64,000 nucleotides of DNA from Agromyces sp. ISL-38. GTDB taxonomy: Bacteria; Actinomycetota; Actinomycetes; Actinomycetales; Microbacteriaceae. Made by a program: the position numbers and the translations under genes. The notes under the pieces are model-generated. The model was not told where the DNA came from. It saw nothing but the letters and a program-made list of their open reading frames with translations, and did no database searches. Positions 17,831 to 25,348 of the stretch are shown one piece after another; position 1 is the stretch's first letter; each line of letters opens with the position of its first letter. The stretch is taken from contig NZ_JAGGPF010000013.1 of NCBI RefSeq assembly GCF_018613935.1, positions 102,654-166,653 of the forward strand, in the 5' to 3' direction.

Positions 17831-18679
17831 ATGAGATTCGCCCGGCTCGGACCTGTCGGCACCGAGATCCCCATCGTGTTCGATGGTGATCGCGCGCTCG
17901 ACCTGCGCCCGATCACGCTCGACCTCGACGGCGCCTTCTTCTCCGGCGGCGGTATCGAGCGCACGCGCTCGGCACTCTCCGCGGGCTCGCTCTCCGAACT
18001 CGCGGATGCCGCCTCCCTGCGCATCGGCGCCCCGATCTCGCGTCCCTCGGCCGTGTACTGCATCGGCATGAACTACGCGGCGCATGCCGCGGAGTCGGGG
18101 TCGGCCCCGCCCGAGCAGCTCGTGATGTTCATGAAGTCGCCGAACACCGTCGTCGGTCCGTTCGACGACGTGCCGATCCCCCGCGGAAGCGAGAAGACCG
18201 ACTGGGAGGTCGAGCTCGGCGTCGTCATCGGCCGGCGGGCGAGCTACCTCGCCTCCCCCGCCGAGGCTGCAGCGCACATCGCCGGGTACGTCGCCGCGAA
18301 CGATCTCTCCGAGCGCGACTGGCAGCTCACCCAGTCGGGCGGGCAATGGAGCAAGGGGAAGAGCGCCCCCGGATTCTGCCCCACGGGGCCCTGGCTCGTC
18401 ACGGGCGATGAGGTCGATGCGTCCGACGTGCGCCTCCAGAGCTTCGTCAATGGCGAGCCGCGCCAGGACTCGCGCGCGAGCGACCTCATCTTCGACATCG
18501 ACACGATCGTCTGGCAGCTCAGCCAGTTCCTGGCACTCGAAGCCGGCGACCTCGTGCTCACCGGAACGCCCGAGGGCGTCGCGCTCTCGGGGCGATTCCC
18601 CTATCTCGCCGTCGACGACGTCGTCGAGATCGAGATCGAGGGTCTCGGCCGTCAGCGCCAGCGCTACGTCGCAGCCTGA
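17831..18679 (+). CDS. FAH-family hydrolase, probable 2,4-diketo-3-deoxy-L-fuconate hydrolase
   Basis: A 282-residue fumarylacetoacetate-hydrolase-family protein. The N-terminal 60 residues precede the FAH core: IGMNYAAHA, FMKSPNTVVGP, metal ligands in DWEVELGVVIG and AANDLSERD, and LTGTPEGVA. In the L-fucose pathway the last step splits the diketo acid into pyruvate and L-lactate, and FAH enzymes do this in several bacteria. It diverges from the dehydratase across a shared regulatory region. The ATG at 17831 is preceded by GGAGAGGA. Confidence 0.87.
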   Translation: MRFARLGPVGTEIPIVFDGDRALDLRPITLDLDGAFFSGGGIERTRSALSAGSLSELADAASLRIGAPISRPSAVYCIGMNYAAHAAESGSAPPEQLVMFMKSPNTVVGPFDDVPIPRGSEKTDWEVELGVVIGRRASYLASPAEAAAHIAGYVAANDLSERDWQLTQSGGQWSKGKSAPGFCPTGPWLVTGDEVDASDVRLQSFVNGEPRQDSRASDLIFDIDTIVWQLSQFLALEAGDLVLTGTPEGVALSGRFPYLAVDDVVEIEIEGLGRQRQRYVAA

Positions 18680-18716
18680 GCCGGCCGGCATCCTCATCCA
18701 TCTGAAGGGACCCAGC

Positions 18717-19475
18717 ATGGGAACGGAATTCAACGGCCTCGTCGCCGTCGTCACCGGCGGGGCGTCGGGCATCGGCGCGGCGATCGCGCGGCGCCTGCGC
18801 GACGGCGGCGCTCGCGTCGCCGTCTTCGACCTGCGCCCCGGCGACGCCGAGCACGCCGACCTCGCCGTCGCGGTCGACGTCGCCGACGACGCGAGCGTTC
18901 GCGCGGGCATCGAGCAGGTCGCTGCCTCGCTCGGCCGCATCGACATCGTCGTGAACAACGCGGGCATCGGCGCACAGGGCACCATCGAGGCGAACGCCGA
19001 CGACGAGTGGCATCGGGTGCTCGACATCAACGTGCTCGGCATGGTGCGCGTCGCACGCGCCGCGTTGCCACACCTGCGCCGTTCACCCGCTGCGGCGATC
19101 GTGAACACCTCGTCGATCGCGGCAACGGCGGGCCTGCCCGAACGCGCGCTCTACAGCGCGAGCAAGGGCGCCGTGGCGGCGCTCACCCGTGCCATGGCCG
19201 CCGACCACTTGCGGGAGGGAATCCGGGTGAACGCCGTGAACCCGGGCACCGCCGACACTCCGTGGGTCGGGCGACTGCTGGCCTCGGCCGACGATCCGGC
19301 CGCCGAGCGGGCGGCGCTCGAGGCGCGACAGCCGCACGGCCGGCTCGTCTCCGCCGACGAGGTCGCCGACGCGGTCGCGTACCTCGCCGGGCCGGGCGCG
19401 GGCTCGACGACCGGCATCGCGCTCGCCGTCGACGGCGGCATGCAGGAGCTGCGGCTCCGGCCCGCGGCGCGCTGA
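18717..19475 (+). CDS. SDR, probable 2-keto-3-deoxy-L-fuconate dehydrogenase
   Basis: A 252-residue classical short-chain dehydrogenase: TGGASGIG nucleotide motif near residue 14, VNNAG near 80, catalytic Ser in NTSSIAAT and YSASK. In the fucose route this class oxidises 2-keto-3-deoxy-L-fuconate at C4 to the 2,4-diketo acid, the substrate for the FAH hydrolase encoded just upstream. The ATG at 18717 has TGAAGGGA upstream, and the 37-bp gap indicates cotranscription. The specific reaction is inferred from context; the SDR class itself is certain. Confidence 0.88.
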   Translation: MGTEFNGLVAVVTGGASGIGAAIARRLRDGGARVAVFDLRPGDAEHADLAVAVDVADDASVRAGIEQVAASLGRIDIVVNNAGIGAQGTIEANADDEWHRVLDINVLGMVRVARAALPHLRRSPAAAIVNTSSIAATAGLPERALYSASKGAVAALTRAMAADHLREGIRVNAVNPGTADTPWVGRLLASADDPAAERAALEARQPHGRLVSADEVADAVAYLAGPGAGSTTGIALAVDGGMQELRLRPAAR

Positions 19476-19528
19476 ACCGGCGCGGAACGCCCGCGATTGT
19501 CGACGTCACGGCGCATCGGGGCCCGTTC

Positions 19529-19547
19529 GTTGTGCGTCTCGCACAAC
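19529..19547. promoter_or_regulatory. palindrome in front of second FAH gene
   Basis: GTTGTGCG-TCT-CGCACAAC, perfect 8-bp arms, lies about 20 bp upstream of a TAGCCT -10 (19568-19573), which itself is six bases before the GTG start of the next gene (leaderless). The position overlaps a -35, so an operator is more likely than a terminator for the SDR gene, although it could serve as both. No regulator can be assigned. Confidence 0.45.
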
Positions 19548-19579
19548 CGAGCGCCGAGGGCGGCCGATAGCCTAGACGA

Positions 19580-20455
19580 GTGAGATTCGCGCACCTCAGA
19601 GTCGAAGGCCAGACGACCCCTCGGCTCGCGGTGGTGGTGAACGACGAAGCACTCTTCCTCGATGAGGTCATGAGCACGCCGCCGCGCGACCTCCAAGACC
19701 TCATCGAACGCGGCCAAGAGGGTCTTGCGGAGGTGCAGGAGGTCGTCGACACCGCCCTCGCCATCGACGCCGACCTCCCGCTGGTCGCCGATCTGCGTCA
19801 CTCGTCCGCCGTGCTCCGGCCCGCGCAGGTCATCGCGATCGGAGCGAACTACGCCGCGCATGCCTCAGAGTTGAAGCTCCGGTCCGAAACCGCCATGACG
19901 ATCTTCTCGCTCTGGCCGAACTCGCTCAGCGGCCACGGCGCCACCACCTCCTGGCCCGAAGACCTCACGACGCAGGTCGACTACGAGGCGGAGCTCGGCG
20001 TCATCATGGGCAGGCCGGCCCGCAACGTCCACGTGCGGGAGGCCCTCGACTACGTGTGGGGCTACACGGTCGTGAACGACATCACGGCTCGTGACCTGCA
20101 GTTCAGCGAGGCGCAGTGGTCGCGGTGCAAGTCCTTCGACGGGTTCACGCCGACGGGTCCCGTCGTCGTGACCGCCGACGAGATCGCCGACCCGCAAGAC
20201 CTCTGGCTCACGACGAACGTCGACGGCCGGATCCTGCAAGACGCCTCGACGAGCGAGATGGTGCGCAGCGTCGCCGACATCATCGCGAACCTCTCGCGCT
20301 CGGCGACGATTCCCCCCGGCACGCTGATCTCCACGGGCAGCCCCGGCGGCGCCGGCTATTCGCGCAACCCGCAGGTCTTCCTGCACGACGGCGCGACGGT
20401 CACCGTCTCCATCGGCGGCATCGGCTCGCTGACCACCCACTGCCGCGTGGTGTAA
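19580..20455 (+). CDS. FAH-family protein, substrate unknown
   Basis: A 291-residue FAH-family protein with a GTG start seven bases after a -10, so probably leaderless. Core motifs are IGANYAAHASE, metal ligands in DYEAELGVIMG, VVNDITARDLQ, DGFTPTGP and ISTGSPGGAGY. Relatives act as 2-oxo-3-ene-dioate hydratases/isomerases, acylpyruvases and sugar-acid hydrolases. It is distinct from the FAH protein at 17831 and has its own promoter and candidate operator, so it may not belong to the fucose pathway. Confidence 0.82.
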   Translation: MRFAHLRVEGQTTPRLAVVVNDEALFLDEVMSTPPRDLQDLIERGQEGLAEVQEVVDTALAIDADLPLVADLRHSSAVLRPAQVIAIGANYAAHASELKLRSETAMTIFSLWPNSLSGHGATTSWPEDLTTQVDYEAELGVIMGRPARNVHVREALDYVWGYTVVNDITARDLQFSEAQWSRCKSFDGFTPTGPVVVTADEIADPQDLWLTTNVDGRILQDASTSEMVRSVADIIANLSRSATIPPGTLISTGSPGGAGYSRNPQVFLHDGATVTVSIGGIGSLTTHCRVV

Positions 20456-20465
20456 GCGGGCGGGT

Positions 20466-20493
20466 GGCCAGGTGGTGCAGGCACCCGCTGGCC
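20466..20493. terminator. possible bidirectional terminator
   Basis: GGCCAG / CTGGCC arms (6 bp) enclosing a GGTG...CACC inner pairing, between the convergent FAH gene (stop 20455) and aspartate ammonia-lyase (stop 20496). It is weaker than other stems in the window. Confidence 0.45.
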
Positions 20494-20495
20494 GG

Positions 20496-21959
20496 CTACT
20501 CCGACGGCTCGCCCTGCACGTCCACCACGGGGATCGCCTGCGTGATCGTATGCATGCCCGCGAGCCGCGACGGCGCGAGCTGCCGTTCGACGTCGAGGCG
20601 GGTCATCAGCCCTGATTCGACGACGAGATCGGCGACCGGCCGGCTCGATCGCAGCGCCTCCTTGGCGATCGACGACGCCGCCGAGTAGCCGATGAACGGG
20701 ATGAGTGCGGTGATGACCCCCACGCTCGAGGCCACCATCGCGTCGAGGCGCTCGACATTCGCCGTGATGCCGTCGACGCAGTTGACGCGAAGCGTCCAGC
20801 AGGCCTGGCGCATCCAGGTGATCGACTGCAGCAGGGAGTGCGCGATGACGGGCTCGAACGCGTTGAGCTGCAGCTGGCCGCTCTCGGCCGCCATGGTGAC
20901 CGTGACATCCGCCCCCGCCACGGCGTAGGCGACCTGACTGACCGCCTCGGGGATGACCGGGTTCACCTTTCCGGGCATGATGCTCGACCCCGCCTGCCTC
21001 GGAGGAAGGTTGATCTCGCCGAAGCCCGCCTGCGGGCCCGACGAGAGCAATCGCAGGTCGTTGCAGATCTTCGAGAGCTTGATGGCGCTGCGCTTCAGCG
21101 CGCTCGAGAACGTCATGAACACGCCCGTGTCACTGGTCGCCTCGATGAGATCGGGCGCGGGCTCGAGATGGAGCCCGGTGATCGCGCGGAGGTGGCGGAC
21201 GACCGCTTCGGCGTACCCTGGGTCGGCGGTGATGCCGGTGCCGATGGCGGTCGCGCCGAGGTTCACCTCCAGCAGCAGTTTGATCGTCTCGCGGAGACGC
21301 TCGATGTCCTCGCCGAGCGTCGTCGCGAACCCATGGAATTCCTGGCCGAGCGTCATCGGCACCGCATCCTGCAGCTGCGTGCGGCCGACCTTCAAGATCT
21401 CGTGGAACTCGCGGCCCTTGCGCCCGAATGCGATCCGCAGCTGGTCGAGTTGGGTGAGCATCGTCGTGAGCGAGAAGGTCATGGCCAGCTTGACCGCCGT
21501 GGGGTACGTGTCGTTCGTGGACTGGCTGCGATTGACGTCGTCGATGGGGTGCAGGATGTCGTAGCGCCCCTTCGGGTATCCCGCGATCTCGAGGGCGAGG
21601 TTCACGATGACCTCGTTCGCGTTCATGTTGGTCGACGTGCCGGCGCCGCCTTGGATCACCCCGACCACGAACTGGTCGTGGTGCTCGCCGTCGATGATCC
21701 GCTGGCACGCCTCGTCGATCCAGGCGGCCTTCTGCGCGGTGAGCACACCGACCTCACGGTTCGCGCGGGCGGCGGCCTGCTTCACCGACGCGAGCGCGAC
21801 GACGAGCTCGGGATAGACGGAGATCGGCCGCTTCGTGATCGGGAAGTTCTCGAGCGCGCGCATCGTGTGCACGCCCCAGTACGCGTCGGCCGGCACCTCG
21901 ACGGTGCCGAGCGAATCGGTCTCGGTTCGGGTCGGCACGGCCGGATCGGGAACGTGCAT
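20496..21959 (-). CDS. aspA: aspartate ammonia-lyase
   Basis: A 487-residue member of the fumarase/aspartase superfamily catalysing aspartate to fumarate plus ammonia. The signature GSSIMPGKVNP is intact. The substrate-binding GGAGTSTNMNANEV and TNDTYPTA segments favour aspartase over fumarase. The ATG at 21959 gives the opening found in aspartases (TETDSLGTVEVPADAYWGV); an upstream GTG would add about 17 residues. It is single, convergent with the second FAH gene and divergent from the LacI gene. Confidence 0.92.
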   Translation of the reverse strand: MHVPDPAVPTRTETDSLGTVEVPADAYWGVHTMRALENFPITKRPISVYPELVVALASVKQAAARANREVGVLTAQKAAWIDEACQRIIDGEHHDQFVVGVIQGGAGTSTNMNANEVIVNLALEIAGYPKGRYDILHPIDDVNRSQSTNDTYPTAVKLAMTFSLTTMLTQLDQLRIAFGRKGREFHEILKVGRTQLQDAVPMTLGQEFHGFATTLGEDIERLRETIKLLLEVNLGATAIGTGITADPGYAEAVVRHLRAITGLHLEPAPDLIEATSDTGVFMTFSSALKRSAIKLSKICNDLRLLSSGPQAGFGEINLPPRQAGSSIMPGKVNPVIPEAVSQVAYAVAGADVTVTMAAESGQLQLNAFEPVIAHSLLQSITWMRQACWTLRVNCVDGITANVERLDAMVASSVGVITALIPFIGYSAASSIAKEALRSSRPVADLVVESGLMTRLDVERQLAPSRLAGMHTITQAIPVVDVQGEPSE

Positions 21960-22250
21960 GCTCGCCTCGAGGTTCTCCGGGGTGGACGGGTGTGGGGTCG
22001 GTGTCGACACAGGGCTCCATTGCCTCTCGTGCGCTTCATTGCGCTCGGTCACTTCTGCTATCGAGCCTATCGCCCGTGGGTGCGCGGCTTTCGATCTCCG
22101 ACCGCAGCCTTCCTGCGCTGCGCTCTCGCTCGGCGCACGATTCGTGCCACGGATGACGCGGGCGCTGGGAACGCGCAATCGGTTTCGTGCTCTCGTCGGC
22201 GTCGAGCGGATCAGCCAGCTCACCGGCCCCGACTCGTCCTGCTGCACTGT

Positions 22251-22264
22251 TGGAATCGATTTCA
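22251..22264. promoter_or_regulatory. LacI-type operator (autoregulation)
   Basis: TGGAATCGATTTCA matches TGAAATCGATTTCA at 13 of 14 positions and lies 75 bp upstream of the LacI-family start. It is placed between a TGTTGG and a TAGTGT 17 bp apart, a possible weak -35/-10 pair. Confidence 0.65.
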
Positions 22265-22269
22265 GGCAA

Positions 22270-22283
22270 GTAGTGTTCACTAC
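22270..22283. promoter_or_regulatory. second dyad upstream of LacI gene
   Basis: GTAGTG-TT-CACTAC, perfect 6-bp arms, starts five bases after the LacI-type operator and overlaps the candidate -10 region. Its sequence is unrelated to the LacI box, so a second regulator or a promoter-linked fold is possible. Confidence 0.4.
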
Positions 22284-22338
22284 AGGGATCACGTCCGAGG
22301 CTGTCAACAGACCGGCGTCCCGTCCGATTGGAGGGGTT

Positions 22339-23337
22339 GTGGCCACCATCTACGAGGTCGCGAAGCTCGCCGGGGTATCGCCCGCGACAGTCTCGCGCGT
22401 CTTCAACAGCAACAACGTGTCGGAGGAGAAGGCCGGCCTCGTGCGCGCTGCCGCGGCCCAGCTCGCCTACACGCCGAACCGCACGGCGCGCACCCTCCGG
22501 CGCCGGCACAGCGAGATCATCGCGCTCATCATCCCCGACATCGAGAACCCGTTCTTCACCTCGCTCGCCCGGGGCGTCGAGGATGCCGCCCGCTCAGCCG
22601 GGTTCTCCGTCGTGCTCTGCAACTCCGACGAGGACGTCGCGAAGGAAGCGCAGTACATCGACATCGCCGTGCTCGAGAACATGGCCGGCATCATCATCGC
22701 GGCGGCGAGCGACGACAGCGACCTGCATCCGTTGCTCTCCCGGTCCCGACCCGTCGTCGCCGTCGACCGCGGCCCGCACGGACTCGACATCGATGCGGTC
22801 ATGGTCGACAACCGTGCCGGCGGTATGGCTGCCACGAGCGCCCTCGTCACCCACGGCTTCAAGAGGATCGGCTGCATCACCGGCCCGAGCGACGTCGAGA
22901 CGGCGCAGCACCGGGCCGACGGATGGCGCGACGCCCTGCGCTCGGCCGGCCTGACACCAGACGAAGCACTCCTCGAGCACGCGAACTACCGCGTCGACGG
23001 CGGGCGCGCGGCGATGCAGCGGCTCCTGGCGCTGCCCGAACCGCCCGACGCCGTCTTCGTTGCGAACAACCTCATGAGCGTGGGCGCCCTCCAAGTGTTG
23101 TACGACGCCGGGAGCTCGCCCGAGACGTTCGGCTTCGCCGCGTTCGGCGACCTTCCGTTCGCCGCCCTCGCCCCCGCGGGCATGACCGTGGTGCACGTGC
23201 CCGCGCGCGCCATGGGCAGGACCGCGGCGACGATGCTGCTCGACCGCATCAACGGCGACGACCGGCCGCCGCGCACGGTCGTGCTGCGCAACGAGGTGTC
23301 GACCAACCCCGAGAACGCCCTCGCGCACGTGCGGTGA
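22339..23337 (+). CDS. LacI-family transcriptional regulator
   Basis: A 332-residue LacI/GalR regulator. The N-terminal HTH reads TIYEVAKLAGVSPATVSRVF, then the hinge region (YTPNRTARTLRR) and a periplasmic-binding-like sensor domain (IIALIIPDIENPFFTSL). The start is GTG at 22339 after GGAGGGG. Three matching palindromes (22251, 23380, 14458) suggest that it represses itself, the kinase-remnant/isomerase unit and the mutarotase/importer genes. The effector is probably a sugar of the fucose/arabinose type (inference). Confidence 0.93.
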   Translation: MATIYEVAKLAGVSPATVSRVFNSNNVSEEKAGLVRAAAAQLAYTPNRTARTLRRRHSEIIALIIPDIENPFFTSLARGVEDAARSAGFSVVLCNSDEDVAKEAQYIDIAVLENMAGIIIAAASDDSDLHPLLSRSRPVVAVDRGPHGLDIDAVMVDNRAGGMAATSALVTHGFKRIGCITGPSDVETAQHRADGWRDALRSAGLTPDEALLEHANYRVDGGRAAMQRLLALPEPPDAVFVANNLMSVGALQVLYDAGSSPETFGFAAFGDLPFAALAPAGMTVVHVPARAMGRTAATMLLDRINGDDRPPRTVVLRNEVSTNPENALAHVR

Positions 23338-23379
23338 CGCCGCGCACGTGAAACGCGATCAGGCAACCCGCTTGCGCGT

Positions 23380-23391
23380 GAAATCGATTTC
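23380..23391. promoter_or_regulatory. LacI-type operator before kinase remnant and isomerase
   Basis: GAAATCGATTTC, identical to the site at 14458-14469, 40 bp upstream of the kinase-remnant ATG. TTGCGC lies just before it and AACGCT 17 bp later, a weak promoter pair with the operator in the spacer. Confidence 0.7.
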
Positions 23392-23430
23392 TGCAACGCT
23401 GGCCTCTATCCGGATCGAGGAGGATCGCGA

Positions 23431-23628
23431 ATGGCCGTACGGGCAGTGCTGGGAGTCGACATCGGCACGTCGAGCAGCAAGGGCGTGCTCGTCGACTTCG
23501 ACGGCGCCGTCGTGCGCAGCGCGGTCAGGGAGCACTCGATCGACCGTCCATCGGCTCGGGGCGATCCCGCGGGCTCCATGACGAGCACCGATGACCACGA
23601 CCGAGAACGAGGAGAGAGAGAACCATGA
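23431..23628 (+). pseudogene. truncated FGGY-family sugar kinase (N-terminal remnant)
   Basis: The first 40-odd codons encode the opening of an FGGY carbohydrate kinase: LGVDIGTSSSKGVLVDFDG is the phosphate-1 loop of the xylulokinase/fuculokinase family. A full enzyme has about 500 residues. After about residue 42 the similarity stops and a short hydrophilic tail (rich in Asp, Arg and Glu) runs to a stop, giving 65 codons. The strong AGGAGG ribosome-binding site and operator are intact, and the TGA overlaps the isomerase ATG (ATGA). The ORF may still be translated to couple isomerase synthesis. I infer a deletion of most of the kinase gene. Confidence 0.75.
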
Positions 23629-25262
23629 TGCAGTACACCCTTCCGGCCAGGCGCCAGCCGCGCACCGCGGCGCCGGGCACCGTCTACACCGTGGCATCCG
23701 GCGACCTCCGGCTGAGTGCGAACACGAAGTGCTGGCCGACGCAGGAGCACCTCGAAGCCGACTTCGCCGCGGCGGTCGAACGACTCGGCTGGTCGGTCGA
23801 GCGTGGTCACGGCGTCGACGAGGTCACCGGCCACGGCTTCATCGACAGCCAGCGTGCCGGCATCGAGGTCTTCAAGACGCTTCCGCCCGATGCGCCGCTC
23901 GTCGTCGTCGAAGCGGTCTGGCAGTACAGCCACCACGTGCTCGCGGGCCTTCGCACGCACCGCGGCCCGATCCTCGTCGTCGCGAACTGGGCGGGCGACT
24001 TCCCCGGCCTCGTTGGGCTCTTGAACCTCACCGCGAGCCTCACCAAGGCAGGAGTCGAGCACTCCGCACTCTGGAGCGCGGACTTCACCGACGACTGGGC
24101 GGTCGCCAAGCTCGGCGAATGGCTCGAGACCGGGCGCATCGAGCATGACGTGAGCCACGTGCGCGATCTGCCCGCGCTCGATGACACCGCACCCGAGGTC
24201 GCGCTCGGCCGTGCGCTCGCCGACGAGCTCCGCGTCGAGAAGGCCATCATCGGCGTCTTCGACGAGGGCTGCATGGGCATGTACAACGCGATCATCGACG
24301 ACGAGCTGCTGAATCCGCTCGGCATCTACAAGGAGCGCCTCTCGCAGAGCGCGCTCCTCGCCGAGATGGCGCGCGTGAGCGACGCCGAGGCCGACGAGGC
24401 GCTGGCCTGGCTCGAGAACGCGGGCCTCACGTTCCATTTCGGAACGGATGACGCGACCGAGCTCACTCGCGCCCAGGTGCGGAGCCAGCTGAAGATGTAC
24501 ATCGCCGCCGTGCGCATCTCCGACGACTTCGGCCTCGACGCCGTCGGAATCCAGTACCAGCAGGGACTGAAGGACATGGTGCCGGCATCCGACCTCGCCG
24601 AGGGCCTGCTCAACAACGTCGAGCGGCCGCCCGTGCGCTCGCGCGGCGGCGAGCGGGAGCTGTACCCCGGCGTCGCCCTCCCCCACTTCAACGAGGTCGA
24701 CGAGGGTGTCGCGGTCGACGCGCTCGTCACGAACCGCATCTGGAACGCCATGGGCTTCGACCCCGCCACGACCCTGCACGACGTGCGGTGGGGTGAGGAG
24801 TACAACGGCGAGTTCGTGTGGGTGTTCGAGATCTCGGGCTCGGTTCCCGCGAGCCACAACGGCGGCTACGACAAGTCGTACAGCATGCGCCAGCCGCCGA
24901 TGTTCTTCCCGCTCGGCGGCGGCACCCTCTCGGGCGTCTCGAAGCCGGGCGAGATCGTATGGTCGCGCGTCTTCGTGATGGACGGCCGCCTGCACGTCGA
25001 CCTCGGCCGCGGCTCGGTGCGGGAGCTGCCCGAGGCCGAGACGCAGCGCCGCCTCGACGCCACCGACCCGCAGTGGCCGATCATGCACGCGGTGCTTCAC
25101 GGCGTGAGCCGCGACCAGCTGATGGCCAGGCACAAGGCGAATCACGTGCAAGTTGCGTATGCGCCGGATGCCGCGGCCGCCGATCGCGCGTTGCTCGCGA
25201 AGGCCGCGCTCTTCGCCGAGCTCGGGCTTGAGGTGCACCTCTGCGGCGACGTCGCGATCTGA
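23625..25262 (+). CDS. L-fucose isomerase-family protein
   Basis: A 545-residue protein of the L-fucose/L-arabinose isomerase-like group, which interconvert aldoses and ketoses with a divalent metal. Visible landmarks are a central VFDEGCMGMYNAI segment, KMYIAAVRISDDFGLDAVGIQYQQG, and a C-terminal domain with SHNGGYDKSYSMRQPPMFFPLGGG. The sugar is uncertain: L-fucose, D-arabinose or a related sugar. It overlaps the kinase remnant by ATGA and is followed by a terminator. With no intact ketose kinase beside it, its product would need a kinase elsewhere, or the protein may serve another purpose. Confidence 0.82.
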   Translation: MMQYTLPARRQPRTAAPGTVYTVASGDLRLSANTKCWPTQEHLEADFAAAVERLGWSVERGHGVDEVTGHGFIDSQRAGIEVFKTLPPDAPLVVVEAVWQYSHHVLAGLRTHRGPILVVANWAGDFPGLVGLLNLTASLTKAGVEHSALWSADFTDDWAVAKLGEWLETGRIEHDVSHVRDLPALDDTAPEVALGRALADELRVEKAIIGVFDEGCMGMYNAIIDDELLNPLGIYKERLSQSALLAEMARVSDAEADEALAWLENAGLTFHFGTDDATELTRAQVRSQLKMYIAAVRISDDFGLDAVGIQYQQGLKDMVPASDLAEGLLNNVERPPVRSRGGERELYPGVALPHFNEVDEGVAVDALVTNRIWNAMGFDPATTLHDVRWGEEYNGEFVWVFEISGSVPASHNGGYDKSYSMRQPPMFFPLGGGTLSGVSKPGEIVWSRVFVMDGRLHVDLGRGSVRELPEAETQRRLDATDPQWPIMHAVLHGVSRDQLMARHKANHVQVAYAPDAAAADRALLAKAALFAELGLEVHLCGDVAI

Positions 25263-25273
25263 CGCACGACAGA

Positions 25274-25299
25274 CGGCGGGGCGCCCCCACGCCCCGCCG
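25274..25299 (+). terminator. terminator after fucose isomerase gene
   Basis: CGGCGGGGC / GCCCCGCCG, a perfect 9-bp stem with an 8-nt loop, 12 bp after the isomerase stop and before the convergent permease. Confidence 0.75.
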
Positions 25300-25306
25300 C
25301 CCGCTC

Positions 25307-25348
25307 GAGTCGGCTCAGCCGAGTCGGCTCAGCCGAGTCGGCTCAGAC
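25307..25348. repeat. 14-bp tandem repeat, three copies
   Basis: GAGTCGGCTCAGCC at 25307, 25321 and (last two bases changed) 25335. The junctions form the 13-bp palindrome AGCCGAGTCGGCT twice, so the array can fold into small hairpins and may help terminate permease transcripts. The last unit overlaps the permease stop codon. Confidence 0.85.

Larger units (their letters stand above)
21960..22338. other. intergenic control region between aspA and lacI-type gene
   Basis: 379 bp without a supported gene. The right end holds the LacI-type operator (22251-22264), a second dyad (22270-22283) and the GGAGGGG ribosome-binding site of the regulator. The left part should contain the aspA promoter, but no convincing -35/-10 pair was seen. 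Open frames here are continuations of neighbouring frames without start signals. Confidence 0.6.

Noticed and set aside
20838..23351. 837-codon plus-strand frame across aspA and the LacI gene
   Set aside because: Shadow frame; aspA (minus) and the LacI gene (plus, another frame) carry all the family motifs.
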